Assembly: GCF_002257645.1 (NCBI RefSeq)
Contig: NZ_NQMO01000006.1
Span: 402,549 to 466,548, forward strand
Source of the DNA: Paenibacillus sp. XY044
GTDB taxonomy: Bacteria; Bacillota; Bacilli; Paenibacillales; Paenibacillaceae
Direction: 5' to 3'
DNA: 64,000 nucleotides
A program made the position numbers and the translations under genes. The notes beneath the pieces were generated by a model, which saw nothing but the letters and a program-made list of their open reading frames with translations, had not been told where the DNA came from and did not search any database. How positions within the stretch are numbered: position 1 is the first letter of the stretch; the number at the start of each line of letters is the position of its first letter. Below are positions 1-8,432 of the stretch, one piece after another.

Positions 1-1
1 A

Positions 2-58
2 GTAACGTTTGGCTTAGGACGCATCGTGATGCGGTTACTATCGTCCAAAGATCAATAA
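2..58 (+). CDS. Partial 3' end, probable sugar ABC permease
   Basis: The window opens inside a reading frame that ends with TAA at 56-58 and encodes a short basic tail (VTFGLGRIVMRLLSSKDQ). It lies directly upstream of, and in the same direction as, a MalG-type permease. A MalF-type partner normally precedes such a gene, so this is probably the C-terminus of that permease. The assignment rests on position and a plausible end-of-membrane-segment tail; only 18 residues are visible. Confidence 0.4.
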   Translation, partial: VTFGLGRIVMRLLSSKDQ

Positions 59-78
59 GGGGGTTAAAGGACGTGACG

Positions 79-936
79 ATGAGCTTTACGAAATTTATCG
101 CCCGCTTCAACAGGGGTTTGTTATACGCGTTTATGATCGCATTGGTCGGATTTACGTCCTTGCCGATCATATATATGATTTCCACGGCTTTCAAACCGCT
201 CGACGAGCTGTTCCTTTACCCGCCGAGATTTTTCGTGCAAAAGCCGACCTTGCGCAGCTTCTTTGATCTGCTTACCGCGACGGACAGCTCCATCGTCCCT
301 TTCTCGCGGTACATCTTCAACAGCTTGTTCGTCTCCGTTGCAGTCGTGCTCTCCAGTTTAGTCGTGTGCTGCCTGGGGGCCTATGTGTTATCCAAATTCA
401 AGCCGCCGGGGGCCGGCTTCATCTTCTCCGTCATCCTGTCCGCTCTGATGTTCTCGCCGCAGGTGACCCAGATCCCGACTTATATGATCGTATCGAGCTT
501 AGGCTTGGTCAATACGTATTGGGCGTTGATTCTGCCGAAGATCGCCGTGGCCTTCAATATCTTCCTGATGAAACAGTTCTTCGACCAAATTCCCGATGCC
601 CTGATTGAGGCTGCGCATATCGACGGCGCATCGGATTGGAAGATCTTCTGGAGGGTGATTATGGCGGTGAGCAAGCCGGCCTGGGCAACGTTGATTATTT
701 TCTCTTTCATCGGGAATTGGAACGACTTTTTTTCGGCGCTCGTGTTTACAACGAGCGAATCGATGAAGACGCTGCCGCTGGCGATCCAGACGCTGGCCGG
801 GGGACCGGGCGTTGTGGCGCGGACGGGTGCATTGGCTGCCGGCACGTTCTTAATGACGCTTCCTCCGATTCTTATCTTCCTGCTGTTCCAGAAGCTGATC
901 ATGAATACAATGGTTCATTCCGGGATCAAATCATAG
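79..936 (+). CDS. Carbohydrate ABC transporter permease (MalG type)
   Basis: Inner-membrane subunit of a carbohydrate importer. The protein has an N-terminal membrane segment followed by the usual five further segments and a cytoplasmic EAA loop (EAAHIDGASDWKIFW, about residues 175-190) that docks to the ATPase. Length (285 residues) fits the MalG family. A GTG at 73 gives two extra residues, but AAAGGA at 66-71 is 7 bases from the ATG at 79, which is preferred. The solute-binding protein and MalF partner must lie left of the window. The next gene starts 9 bases downstream, so it is in one operon with the NHL-repeat protein. No ATPase gene is present locally, as is common where a shared MsmX-type ATPase serves several importers. 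Confidence 0.88.
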   Translation: MSFTKFIARFNRGLLYAFMIALVGFTSLPIIYMISTAFKPLDELFLYPPRFFVQKPTLRSFFDLLTATDSSIVPFSRYIFNSLFVSVAVVLSSLVVCCLGAYVLSKFKPPGAGFIFSVILSALMFSPQVTQIPTYMIVSSLGLVNTYWALILPKIAVAFNIFLMKQFFDQIPDALIEAAHIDGASDWKIFWRVIMAVSKPAWATLIIFSFIGNWNDFFSALVFTTSESMKTLPLAIQTLAGGPGVVARTGALAAGTFLMTLPPILIFLLFQKLIMNTMVHSGIKS

Positions 937-945
937 GGGGCGGAT

Positions 946-2370
946 ATGGTGTACAAACGAATAACAGCGGGTTTACTCGGCAGTCTGCTGTTTCTGATCT
1001 GCAGCTTGCCTGTCCATGCGCTCCCAAAAATGTCCTACACGCTCGATCCGATGTATGGCAATCGAACGCCGATCCCACTGACCTATACGGTAGAAACGAT
1101 CATTATGGATGTTGGCCAGCCTGGTTTGAATAAACCGAACGACTTGTTTATCGACGAGAAGGGGCTCTTATACGTAGCCGACACGGATAATAACCGGATT
1201 GTGAAACTGGACGGCCAGGGGAAAGTGCTGGGCATCTTTGGGAAGGAACAAGGCGTCGAGCTCAGCAGTCCTAGCGGTATCTATGTCGATAACCTCGGTC
1301 ATATGTTCGTAGCGGACACGGGCAGCGGCAGGATCATCCATCTATCTCCGGAAGGGGCATTGATCGAAGAATTCGTCAAACCGGAGTCATCCTTATTGAA
1401 TGAAGATTTGGATTTTTCCCCGGATAAAGTCATCATGGATCGGCGCGGTTATCTATATGCGCTCAATAAAAATGATTACAGCGGCTTCATGATGATCGAC
1501 GCGATGAACCAGTTCCGCGGCTACATCGGCGCCAACCGCGTTCCGTTCGACTGGAAGAAGCTTCTCATCCGGTTATTGGCAACGCCGGAACAGCGGGAGC
1601 AGTTGAACAATGCTGTTCCTCCACAAAATTCGAATATCACGATCGACGGCAAAGGGTTTATCTATACGCCGACGGTTCTGATCGAAGCGGATCAGATCAA
1701 GAAGTTCAATGCGATGGGTGAAAACATCTACAAGAAGGCGTTTTTCGGCGAATCCTCGATCGAAAGCGGAGCCCTGGAAAATCCTTATTTCATCGATATG
1801 GCCGTCGATCAGTACGGCGTTGTGAATGCGCTCGACGCGATGTCGCGGAAGATCTATCAATACGATCAGGAAGGCAATCTGCTTGCCGTATTCGGCGGGC
1901 AAGGTGATGAGAAGGGGCGCTTCGAATATCCGACGAGTATCGTCGTCGATAAGGCAGGCAAAATCTACGTGCTGGATCGGGACCGGAATAACATTCAAAT
2001 TTTTCAGCCGACACGCTTTGCCGAATTGGTCCACCAAGCGAGCCAGCTGCACTTCAACGGGCGTTACCAGGAAGCGATGGTGCCCTGGAAGGAAGTGCTG
2101 AAGATCGACGAGAACTATCCGCTCGCCCACCGGGGCGTGGCGAAAGCGCTGATGAAGGAAGAGAGATGGAAGGAAGCGATGAGGGAATTCAAGCTGGGCA
2201 ATGACCAGGAAGGGTATTCACTCGCCTTCGCCGAGTACCGGCATGGTTTGATGCGCGAATATCTGGGCTGGATCATCATTGCCGTCATTCTCATCGTGGT
2301 CGCCATCTACTTTATCGTCAAATTCATGATCCGCGTCACGAATACCGTCATAAGGAGGTATGGCTATTGA
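946..2370 (+). CDS. Secreted, membrane-anchored NHL-repeat protein with C-terminal TPR-like region
   Basis: A 474-residue protein with an N-terminal signal peptide (hydrophobic stretch at about residues 8-24), then repeated NHL beta-propeller blades (for example NKPNDLFIDEKGLLYVADTDNNRIVKL and YPTSIVVDKAGKIYVLDRDRNNIQIF), a TPR-like helical stretch (about 360-430, FNGRYQEAMVPWKEVLKIDENYPLAHRGVAKA) and one transmembrane helix near the C-terminus (about 440-462). The propeller and TPR should face the outside. Its stop codon overlaps the TTG start of the YIP1 gene. NHL propellers usually bind protein or glycan partners; an extracytoplasmic accessory role for the glycan importer is inferred from the operon. 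Confidence 0.75.
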   Translation: MVYKRITAGLLGSLLFLICSLPVHALPKMSYTLDPMYGNRTPIPLTYTVETIIMDVGQPGLNKPNDLFIDEKGLLYVADTDNNRIVKLDGQGKVLGIFGKEQGVELSSPSGIYVDNLGHMFVADTGSGRIIHLSPEGALIEEFVKPESSLLNEDLDFSPDKVIMDRRGYLYALNKNDYSGFMMIDAMNQFRGYIGANRVPFDWKKLLIRLLATPEQREQLNNAVPPQNSNITIDGKGFIYTPTVLIEADQIKKFNAMGENIYKKAFFGESSIESGALENPYFIDMAVDQYGVVNALDAMSRKIYQYDQEGNLLAVFGGQGDEKGRFEYPTSIVVDKAGKIYVLDRDRNNIQIFQPTRFAELVHQASQLHFNGRYQEAMVPWKEVLKIDENYPLAHRGVAKALMKEERWKEAMREFKLGNDQEGYSLAFAEYRHGLMREYLGWIIIAVILIVVAIYFIVKFMIRVTNTVIRRYGY

Positions 2371-3014
2371 TCAGAGCGGCGGATATTAAACAGTCGGGTC
2401 TCCGGTCACTGCGGCTGGGAATAGCAATACTGTTCCATCCCGTGGACGGTTTTGAGGAGTTGCAGAAAAACAAGCATCTGATTTCGGCATTCGTATTGAT
2501 CCTGCTGACCATCAGCGTCAGAATTATCGCGATCTATATGACCAGCTTTCATATTACCTCACTTCAGCCGAAGGATGCCAATTTGAATTTGGAAATCATC
2601 CGCTTCGTCGTGCCGTTGATATCGGGAGTTATTGCCTGTTATTTAATTACGGCGATTATGGACGGCGAGGCATACTTCAGCCAAGTGCTGACCGCGATGT
2701 CCTATGCCCTGATCCCATACATCGTATTTACGATCCCGCTGGCTGCGGTCTCCTTGGTCATGTCAAGAGGAGAACTGGGGCTATACAACAGCATCAACAT
2801 GATCATTTGGCTGTGGGTCGCCCTGCTCATCTTTATTCAACTGAAGGTGCTGAATGATTATACCTTTAAGAAGGCGGTCGGCGTCCTTCTCTTATCCGTC
2901 TTTGCCTTTATTATTTTCTGGGGGACGGTAGGGCTTGTCTTCGCCTTGACGAACCACGTTCTTCAATTTGTACGCGAGTTGGCCGTAGAAGTCAGATACT
3001 TACTGGAAAACTGA
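2367..3014 (+). CDS. YIP1-family integral membrane protein
   Basis: A 215-residue polytopic membrane protein with about five hydrophobic segments and the Yip1-like arrangement (an N-terminal amphipathic region with LFHPVDGFEEL, then clustered helices). It starts at TTG 2367 with AAGGAGG just upstream, overlapping the previous stop by 3 bases, which indicates translational coupling. Yip1-domain proteins in bacteria have no settled function. Here it sits between an NHL propeller protein and a DUF5696 protein inside a sugar ABC operon, suggesting a membrane platform for those two proteins; that is inference. Confidence 0.7.
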   Translation: MIRAADIKQSGLRSLRLGIAILFHPVDGFEELQKNKHLISAFVLILLTISVRIIAIYMTSFHITSLQPKDANLNLEIIRFVVPLISGVIACYLITAIMDGEAYFSQVLTAMSYALIPYIVFTIPLAAVSLVMSRGELGLYNSINMIIWLWVALLIFIQLKVLNDYTFKKAVGVLLLSVFAFIIFWGTVGLVFALTNHVLQFVRELAVEVRYLLEN

Positions 3015-3024
3015 GGGGGGTACC

Positions 3025-5268
3025 ATGAAAACGAGACTCGCCAAACGATGGATCTACTATTTAACCGTCAGCGTAATCATTGCTGCGCTCGTACTTCTGG
3101 CGTTACCCTCCTTACAAAGGGCCGTTGAACGGGCGAAGGAGGAAATGAGGCCGAATAAGAACCAAGTCGTTGAGAGTGAGCAAATGCCGGCTGCAGAGGA
3201 GGGCGGACAGCCGCAGAAGCCAACCAGTTATGAGAAGATCGCTGAAAACGACCGGCTGGAGCTGCTGTTCCGCTCATCCGATTCCGCCATCACGGTGATC
3301 GACAAGAGCAACGGTTACCGGTGGGAATCGGCAGTTCCGCTCCAGGATGTCGAAACGGACGGGAATGAGCTGTGGACAGCCAGCAGTCAATCGATTTTCC
3401 ATCTGACCTACACGGATCCTCATCTGCCCGCGCTGGAAACGCAGGAAACGAACTTTGTTCTCGAGCAGCCGAAGATGACGACGACTTCTCTGGAAAACGG
3501 GATATCGGTCCGTTACGAGCTGCCTAGGCTGAAAATCAGTTTCGATATGAGCTTCCAATTGAAGGGGAACACCCTCGAAGTCACCGTACCCGGCCAATCG
3601 ATCCAGGAAGGGGAAGACAACTGGCTCATGTCGGTTGCCCCGCTTCCCTTCTTCGGGGCAGCATCGGATCACGATCAGGGCTATGCGGTCTATCCCGACG
3701 GACCGGGTGCGCTGTCTTACTTTAAGAAGAACCATCCGAACTATTTGAATCCTTATCGTGCGAGCGTTTACGGTGCGGATACGATTAACTTCAATTTTTT
3801 CGGACGGGAACAGAACGCGATGCTGCCGATGTTTGGCCTAAAAGTGGGCGATAACTCTTTTATGGGGATCATCACCCAGGGGGAATACGACGCAAATATA
3901 CTCTATTCGCCGAGTGGCTATCTAATCAATTTGAACCGCGTATCTTCCGAGCTTGTCTACAGGCGCGAGTATGAAGCGGTTAAGAAAGACGGTAATTTGA
4001 CGAAGAAGCCCGAAAAGGATCTGATCCGGGAGGATCATACCATCCGCTACGTTTTCTTCAGCGGCAATGAAGCCGACTACAGCCATATGGCTACCGCCTA
4101 CAGGGAGTATTTGGTCGACGAGCAGGGCGTGGTTCCGAAGGTGAAAAAAGGGGAGGCCGTTCCTTTCGGGCTTGACCTGCTCATGGGCATTAAGAAAGAC
4201 CAGATTTTGATCGATCATTTCATTCAAAACACGACGTTCTCAGAGGCGCAGGACATGATGGAAGATCTCAGCAAACGCGGCGTGCAGTCGATCTCGGCGA
4301 ACCTGCTCGGATGGACGGGCGAAGGCTACATGAGTTATCCGTCGGGATATAAGCCTTCCCGTAAGCTTGGGGGCATAAGCGGACTGGCGAAGCTGAGCGC
4401 GTATGCGAAGGGAAAGAACTACCAGCTTTTCCTTCAGGACAACTATGTTGAGGCATGGAAGGGCAACGACGGGTTCTCGTCGCGCAAAGACGTCGTTGTC
4501 GGAGCCAATCATTTTGTCGCGACCGACCGTTACAGCGAGCTCTTCTACTTGAATGCAGGCAAGCAGAATGCGCATTTCCAGAAGAAAGTGCTGAATCCGC
4601 TGCGCAAGCTGGATATTACAGGCATGAACTTCGACGGCATCGGCAGTCAGCTCTACTACGACTATAACGACGATTACCCGCTGAAGCGCGGGGGAACAGC
4701 CAAGCAGTGGACGGAGATGATGGAGAAATCGGTTTTGCAATTCGGCGGTGCGGCCTCTGTTGGAGGCAATGGATACAGCCTGAAGCAATCCTCCCGTCTG
4801 TTTGGCATACCGATGGAGGACAGCGGCTTCTTCTTTACCGACGAAACGATCCCGTTCTACCAAATGGCGCTGCATGGCATTATTCCTTACTCGGGCGATC
4901 CGCAAAATTTGTTCTACGATCCGCAGCTGCAGTACCTCAAGATGGTGGAATACGGCTATATGCCGTACTACCAATTAACGATGAACCACTCTGAGGATCT
5001 GAAGGATACCATCTACAGCGATTTGTTCAGCTCGGCCTACAACAACTGGGTCGATCAAGCGGTCAACTACTACAATGAGATGAACGACAAGCTGAAGCCG
5101 GTATGGTCGCAGACAATGAAGGAGCACCGCAAGCTGCAGGAGGATGTCTATGAGGTCGTGTATGAGGACGGGACTCGCGTCATTGTTAATTATACGCCGG
5201 ATGAGGTGACGGTCGATCATCATCCCGTTCCGGGCAAAAACTTCATCGTGGTGCCGAAGGGGGGATAA
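3025..5268 (+). CDS. DUF5696-type large secreted/anchored protein of a sugar ABC operon
   Basis: A 747-residue protein with an N-terminal membrane anchor (about residues 10-30, preceded by KTRLAKR), an acidic linker, a beta-rich N-terminal half and a C-terminal half that looks like a (beta/alpha) barrel, including GMNFDGIGS with an acidic residue near 537 and a nearby YYDYNDDYPL. I recognise it as the DUF5696 type seen beside carbohydrate permeases in Paenibacillus. The barrel-like half suggests an extracellular glycan-binding or glycoside-processing protein, but no catalytic pair can be named with confidence. It lies between the YIP1 gene (10 bases) and a MalF-type permease (2 bases). Confidence 0.7.
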   Translation: MKTRLAKRWIYYLTVSVIIAALVLLALPSLQRAVERAKEEMRPNKNQVVESEQMPAAEEGGQPQKPTSYEKIAENDRLELLFRSSDSAITVIDKSNGYRWESAVPLQDVETDGNELWTASSQSIFHLTYTDPHLPALETQETNFVLEQPKMTTTSLENGISVRYELPRLKISFDMSFQLKGNTLEVTVPGQSIQEGEDNWLMSVAPLPFFGAASDHDQGYAVYPDGPGALSYFKKNHPNYLNPYRASVYGADTINFNFFGREQNAMLPMFGLKVGDNSFMGIITQGEYDANILYSPSGYLINLNRVSSELVYRREYEAVKKDGNLTKKPEKDLIREDHTIRYVFFSGNEADYSHMATAYREYLVDEQGVVPKVKKGEAVPFGLDLLMGIKKDQILIDHFIQNTTFSEAQDMMEDLSKRGVQSISANLLGWTGEGYMSYPSGYKPSRKLGGISGLAKLSAYAKGKNYQLFLQDNYVEAWKGNDGFSSRKDVVVGANHFVATDRYSELFYLNAGKQNAHFQKKVLNPLRKLDITGMNFDGIGSQLYYDYNDDYPLKRGGTAKQWTEMMEKSVLQFGGAASVGGNGYSLKQSSRLFGIPMEDSGFFFTDETIPFYQMALHGIIPYSGDPQNLFYDPQLQYLKMVEYGYMPYYQLTMNHSEDLKDTIYSDLFSSAYNNWVDQAVNYYNEMNDKLKPVWSQTMKEHRKLQEDVYEVVYEDGTRVIVNYTPDEVTVDHHPVPGKNFIVVPKGG

Positions 5269-5270
5269 GT

Positions 5271-6140
5271 GTGATAGGGAAAAAATGGAGTCTGGAAAGA
5301 AAAAAGATGCTGGCAGGCTATGTTTATATCGCTCCATGGGCGATCGGTTTCGCATTGTTCATGTTATATCCCTTGATTTACTCCCTTTGGCTGGCCTTTC
5401 ATGAAGTGGTCGGCGTCGGCAATTTCGACCTGGAGTCAGTCGGCTGGGGAAATTTCAACAAAGCGTTCGTGCTGGATACGCAGTTTATTCCTTTGTTCAT
5501 TTCGGTGGTACAGGATGCTGTTATCAATACGCCGCTTATCTTGGTCTTCTCTTTGTTTATCGCGATCCTGCTGAATCATAAGATCCGCGGGCGCGCTTTC
5601 TTCCGCGCGGCGTTCTTCCTGCCCGTCCTGATCGGCTCCGGCCTTGCGATGCAGCAGCTGCTCTATGCAGGGGTCGGCAAAGACACGCTGGTGAACGGAA
5701 TCGGTGTTCCGGAAGAAGTATTCCTGTATATGGGCCCGACATTCTCGCAGATCGTCTTCGATATGTTAAGCAGGCTTACCGTGATCTTCTGGAAGACGGG
5801 TGTGCAAATCCTACTCTTTCTAGCCGGACTTCAGGGGATTTCTCTGTCGCTCTATGAGTCGGCAAGATGCGACGGTGCAACCGAATGGGAGATGTTCTGG
5901 AAAATCACGCTGCCGCTGATCTCACCAATCATCCTGCTTAATCTGGTCTATACATGCGTGGATTCTTTCACGGATATCAATAACAGGATGATGGTCTATA
6001 TCAAAGATACGGCCTTTACGAAGATCGAAATGGGCTACGCGTCCGGTATGGGTTGGATCTACTTCTTGTTTATCTTCCTGCTGCTCATTATCGTATTTGT
6101 TTCGACCAGACGCTTAGTCGTATACACAGGTGAAAAATGA
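5271..6140 (+). CDS. Sugar ABC transporter permease (MalF type)
   Basis: A 289-residue importer permease with six predicted membrane segments, beginning with the typical AGYVYIAPWAIGFALFMLYPLIYSLWLAF first helix, and an EAA loop (ESARCDGATEWEMFW, about residues 196-210). The GTG start at 5271 lies 2 bases after the DUF5696 stop, with the GGGGGG ribosome binding site inside that gene's end, so translation is coupled. It pairs with the MalG-type gene at 6168. This is the second permease pair in the operon, which suggests either two different glycans or a heteromeric set. Confidence 0.9.
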   Translation: MIGKKWSLERKKMLAGYVYIAPWAIGFALFMLYPLIYSLWLAFHEVVGVGNFDLESVGWGNFNKAFVLDTQFIPLFISVVQDAVINTPLILVFSLFIAILLNHKIRGRAFFRAAFFLPVLIGSGLAMQQLLYAGVGKDTLVNGIGVPEEVFLYMGPTFSQIVFDMLSRLTVIFWKTGVQILLFLAGLQGISLSLYESARCDGATEWEMFWKITLPLISPIILLNLVYTCVDSFTDINNRMMVYIKDTAFTKIEMGYASGMGWIYFLFIFLLLIIVFVSTRRLVVYTGEK

Positions 6141-6167
6141 GAATGAGGGGCAAGGAGGTAGTGCAGC

Positions 6168-7154
6168 ATGAAATCAATTCCGATTTCGAAGTCCAAGCAG
6201 CGTGTGGCTGTGCAGCCCGAAGGTATCGCTAACCGAGCGAAAGCGTTAAGAAATAACAGCGTAATAAGCCGAATAAGCAGCAAAAGCCGCTGGTTTGCAC
6301 TCATTTACCGCATCTTCGTTTATGTGATTCTGATTGATTTGGCCTTTGTCTTTCTCTATCCGTTTATTTATATGATCACGACCTCGCTCAAGCATCCAGT
6401 GGATCTGATCGACTTCGCGATCAAGTGGATCCCGACCAGTCTGGCATGGGAAAACTTCTACTACGGCATGAAGGGGCTGCAATTTTGGACGCATTTCAAT
6501 AACTCGGCCCTGATTTCCGTGGTGAGCGTAATCGGGCAGGTGTTATCCTGCTCTTTCGTCGCCTATGGATTCTCACGAATCAAGTTTCCCGGACGGGAAG
6601 TCCTGTTCGTGCTATGCATGTTCACGATGATTATTCCGCCGCAAACGATCATCGTACCTTTGTATATGCAGTACAAGACGATCGGGTGGCTGGACAGCAT
6701 GATGCCGCTGATCGTGCCATCCTTCTTCGCCAATGGGCTAAGGGGAGCCTTGTTCATCTTTATCTTCCGCCAGCTGTTCCGCGGTCTTCCGTGGGAGCTG
6801 GAGGATGCGGCCAGGGTGGATGGATGCGGAAGCTTCCGCGTATACTGGAAAATTATTCTCCCGCTTACACCGCCCGCGATCGTTGTAACGACCCTTCTTT
6901 CCTTGGTATGGCATTGGAATGACTTCTTCGAGCCGTCAATCTTCCTGACGTCGGAGGAGAAGTTCACCTTGCCGATGATGCTTCCGCGGCTCTATCAATC
7001 TCTGGATACATTGACAGGCAGCAGCTTTGAAGTGTTCAGCTTGCCTGTCGTCATGGCTGCTACATTCCTTGCGCTGGTTCCGATGCTTGTGGTCTATCTC
7101 TTTCTGCAGCGGTATTTCATTCAAGGCGTGGAGCGCTCCGGGCTGGTTGAGTAA
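6168..7154 (+). CDS. Carbohydrate ABC transporter permease (MalG type)
   Basis: A 328-residue permease with a longer than usual, basic, cytoplasmic N-terminus (about 40 residues) before the first membrane helix and a clear EAA loop (EDAARVDGCGSFRVYW, about residues 213-228). AAGGAGG precedes the ATG at 6168. It is the partner of the MalF-type gene ending at 6140 and is followed after 53 bases by the GH76 hydrolase, so transported oligosaccharides are probably handed to that enzyme. No binding protein or ATPase gene is linked. Confidence 0.9.
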   Translation: MKSIPISKSKQRVAVQPEGIANRAKALRNNSVISRISSKSRWFALIYRIFVYVILIDLAFVFLYPFIYMITTSLKHPVDLIDFAIKWIPTSLAWENFYYGMKGLQFWTHFNNSALISVVSVIGQVLSCSFVAYGFSRIKFPGREVLFVLCMFTMIIPPQTIIVPLYMQYKTIGWLDSMMPLIVPSFFANGLRGALFIFIFRQLFRGLPWELEDAARVDGCGSFRVYWKIILPLTPPAIVVTTLLSLVWHWNDFFEPSIFLTSEEKFTLPMMLPRLYQSLDTLTGSSFEVFSLPVVMAATFLALVPMLVVYLFLQRYFIQGVERSGLVE

Positions 7155-7207
7155 GCGTAGTGAACAGCACTCCAATTGTGTGTGGTTGAAAGGAGAGGAA
7201 TGGCACC

Positions 7208-8275
7208 ATGCTGTGGTCAGAACGCGCGGATGCGGCGCAGGAAGCGCTGCGCCGGCATTATTGGAACCCGGATATCTCGATGTTTAATATTGAAACGCCG
7301 TGCCCGAACGGCGACTGCAACACGATTTTCCACTACTGGTGGATGGCGCATGCCGCCGACGTGCTGGTGGACGGACTGCTCCGTACCGGCGAAGCAGTGT
7401 ACGGGGAGATGCTCGCTGAGCTTCATGACGGCATCCGGCGCCGGAACGGCGGCGTGTACCCGAATGAGCTGTACGACGATATGGAATGGATGGCACTCGC
7501 CTGGCTGCGGGCGTATGAAGCAACCGGCGAGGAGAAGTACAAGGAAACCGTCCAAATTCTGTGGGAGGACATCAAGACCGGCTGGAATGACCATATGGGA
7601 GGCGGCATCGCTTGGCACAAATCCCAGCTGGCTTACAAAAATACCCCGGCCAATGCGCCCGCCGCCATTCTCGCGGCAAGGCTTTACCGATGTTTTGGCA
7701 GTGATGAGGATTTGGACTGGGCCTGCAACATTTACGATTGGCAGAAGCGTTCGCTGGTCGATCCCGCAACCGGCTTCGTCTGGGACGGCATGAACCGGAC
7801 CGGGGACGGAAGCATTGATAAGGACTGGAAGTTCGCCTACTGCCAGGGTGTCTTTATCGGCGCGGGCGTGGAGCTGTGGCGGGTGACCGGGAAGGCGGTC
7901 TTCCTCGAAGAGGTTCTGCGCACGGCCAAGGCGGCCAAGGCGGAACTTGCCGCGGATGACGGCGTGTTCCCGGACGAAGGAAGCGGGGACGGCGGCCTGT
8001 TCAAAGGCATCCTGGTCCGTTACCTGGCGGAGCTGGGCCTAGCCTCGGAGGAGGCTGCCCGGCTTGCCGTCCCGATCGTCGCCGGAAACGCGGACGTTCT
8101 GTGGGACGCCGGGCGAAGCGCCGCATGCCTGTTCGGAACGGACTGGAGGCAGGCGCCGGAAGAACCGGTATCCCTAAGCACCCAGCTGAGCGGCGTAAAG
8201 CTGCTGGAGCGCATGGCGGAGCTGGAGAAACTGGGATTTGTCGATAATGACTATACCCTAAACATTAGGACTTAA
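7208..8275 (+). CDS. GH76-family glycoside hydrolase (alpha-1,6-mannanase type), cytoplasmic
   Basis: A 355-residue (alpha/alpha)-barrel protein with the GH76 hallmark of two adjacent aspartates in DDMEWMALAW (D90-D91), the FHYWWMAHAADVLVDGLLR helix and a later FAYCQGVFIGAGVELWR segment. GH76 enzymes cut alpha-1,6-mannosyl linkages of the fungal mannan backbone. No signal peptide is visible, so it should act in the cytoplasm on imported oligosaccharides, unlike secreted surface mannanases. AAAGGAG lies about 12 bases upstream. It is the last gene of the transporter operon; an inverted repeat (8301-8329) follows. Confidence 0.85.
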   Translation: MLWSERADAAQEALRRHYWNPDISMFNIETPCPNGDCNTIFHYWWMAHAADVLVDGLLRTGEAVYGEMLAELHDGIRRRNGGVYPNELYDDMEWMALAWLRAYEATGEEKYKETVQILWEDIKTGWNDHMGGGIAWHKSQLAYKNTPANAPAAILAARLYRCFGSDEDLDWACNIYDWQKRSLVDPATGFVWDGMNRTGDGSIDKDWKFAYCQGVFIGAGVELWRVTGKAVFLEEVLRTAKAAKAELAADDGVFPDEGSGDGGLFKGILVRYLAELGLASEEAARLAVPIVAGNADVLWDAGRSAACLFGTDWRQAPEEPVSLSTQLSGVKLLERMAELEKLGFVDNDYTLNIRT

Positions 8276-8300
8276 TCGTTGGTATGGAAGTCAGGCTCAG

Positions 8301-8335
8301 TAGACCGTTCACGTCATGTGGGCGGTCTATTGGTT
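8301..8335 (+). terminator. Weak terminator-like hairpin after the GH76 gene
   Basis: TAGACCG (8301-8307) pairs with CGGTCTA (8323-8329), followed by a mixed T/G run. The stem is only 7 bp and the T-tract is interrupted, so termination may be inefficient. Confidence 0.4.
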
Positions 8336-8366
8336 TGGATTCCCTCCTTCTAAAAAAAGGATTGCG

Positions 8367-8381
8367 TTGAAAACGCTTGTA
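8367..8381 (+). promoter_or_regulatory. cre-like site upstream of lacI-family gene
   Basis: TTGAAAACGCTTGTA has the CG-centred pattern of a CcpA catabolite-responsive element with one departure from the usual consensus near its 3' end. It lies about 65 bases before the LacI-family start, just upstream of the perfect palindrome that is more likely that regulator's own operator. Confidence 0.35.
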
Positions 8382-8396
8382 TGGTATTTTATGTAC

Positions 8397-8412
8397 ATAA
8401 AAACGTTTTTAT
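8397..8412 (+). promoter_or_regulatory. LacI-type operator (autoregulatory)
   Basis: The 16-bp perfect palindrome ATAAAAACGTTTTTAT lies 20 bases before the start of the LacI-family gene. Exactly the same 16 bases recur before the downstream transporter operon (9524-9539), strongly suggesting both are bound by the regulator encoded between them. Confidence 0.7.
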
Positions 8413-8432
8413 AGTAAAGGAAGAATGGTTAT

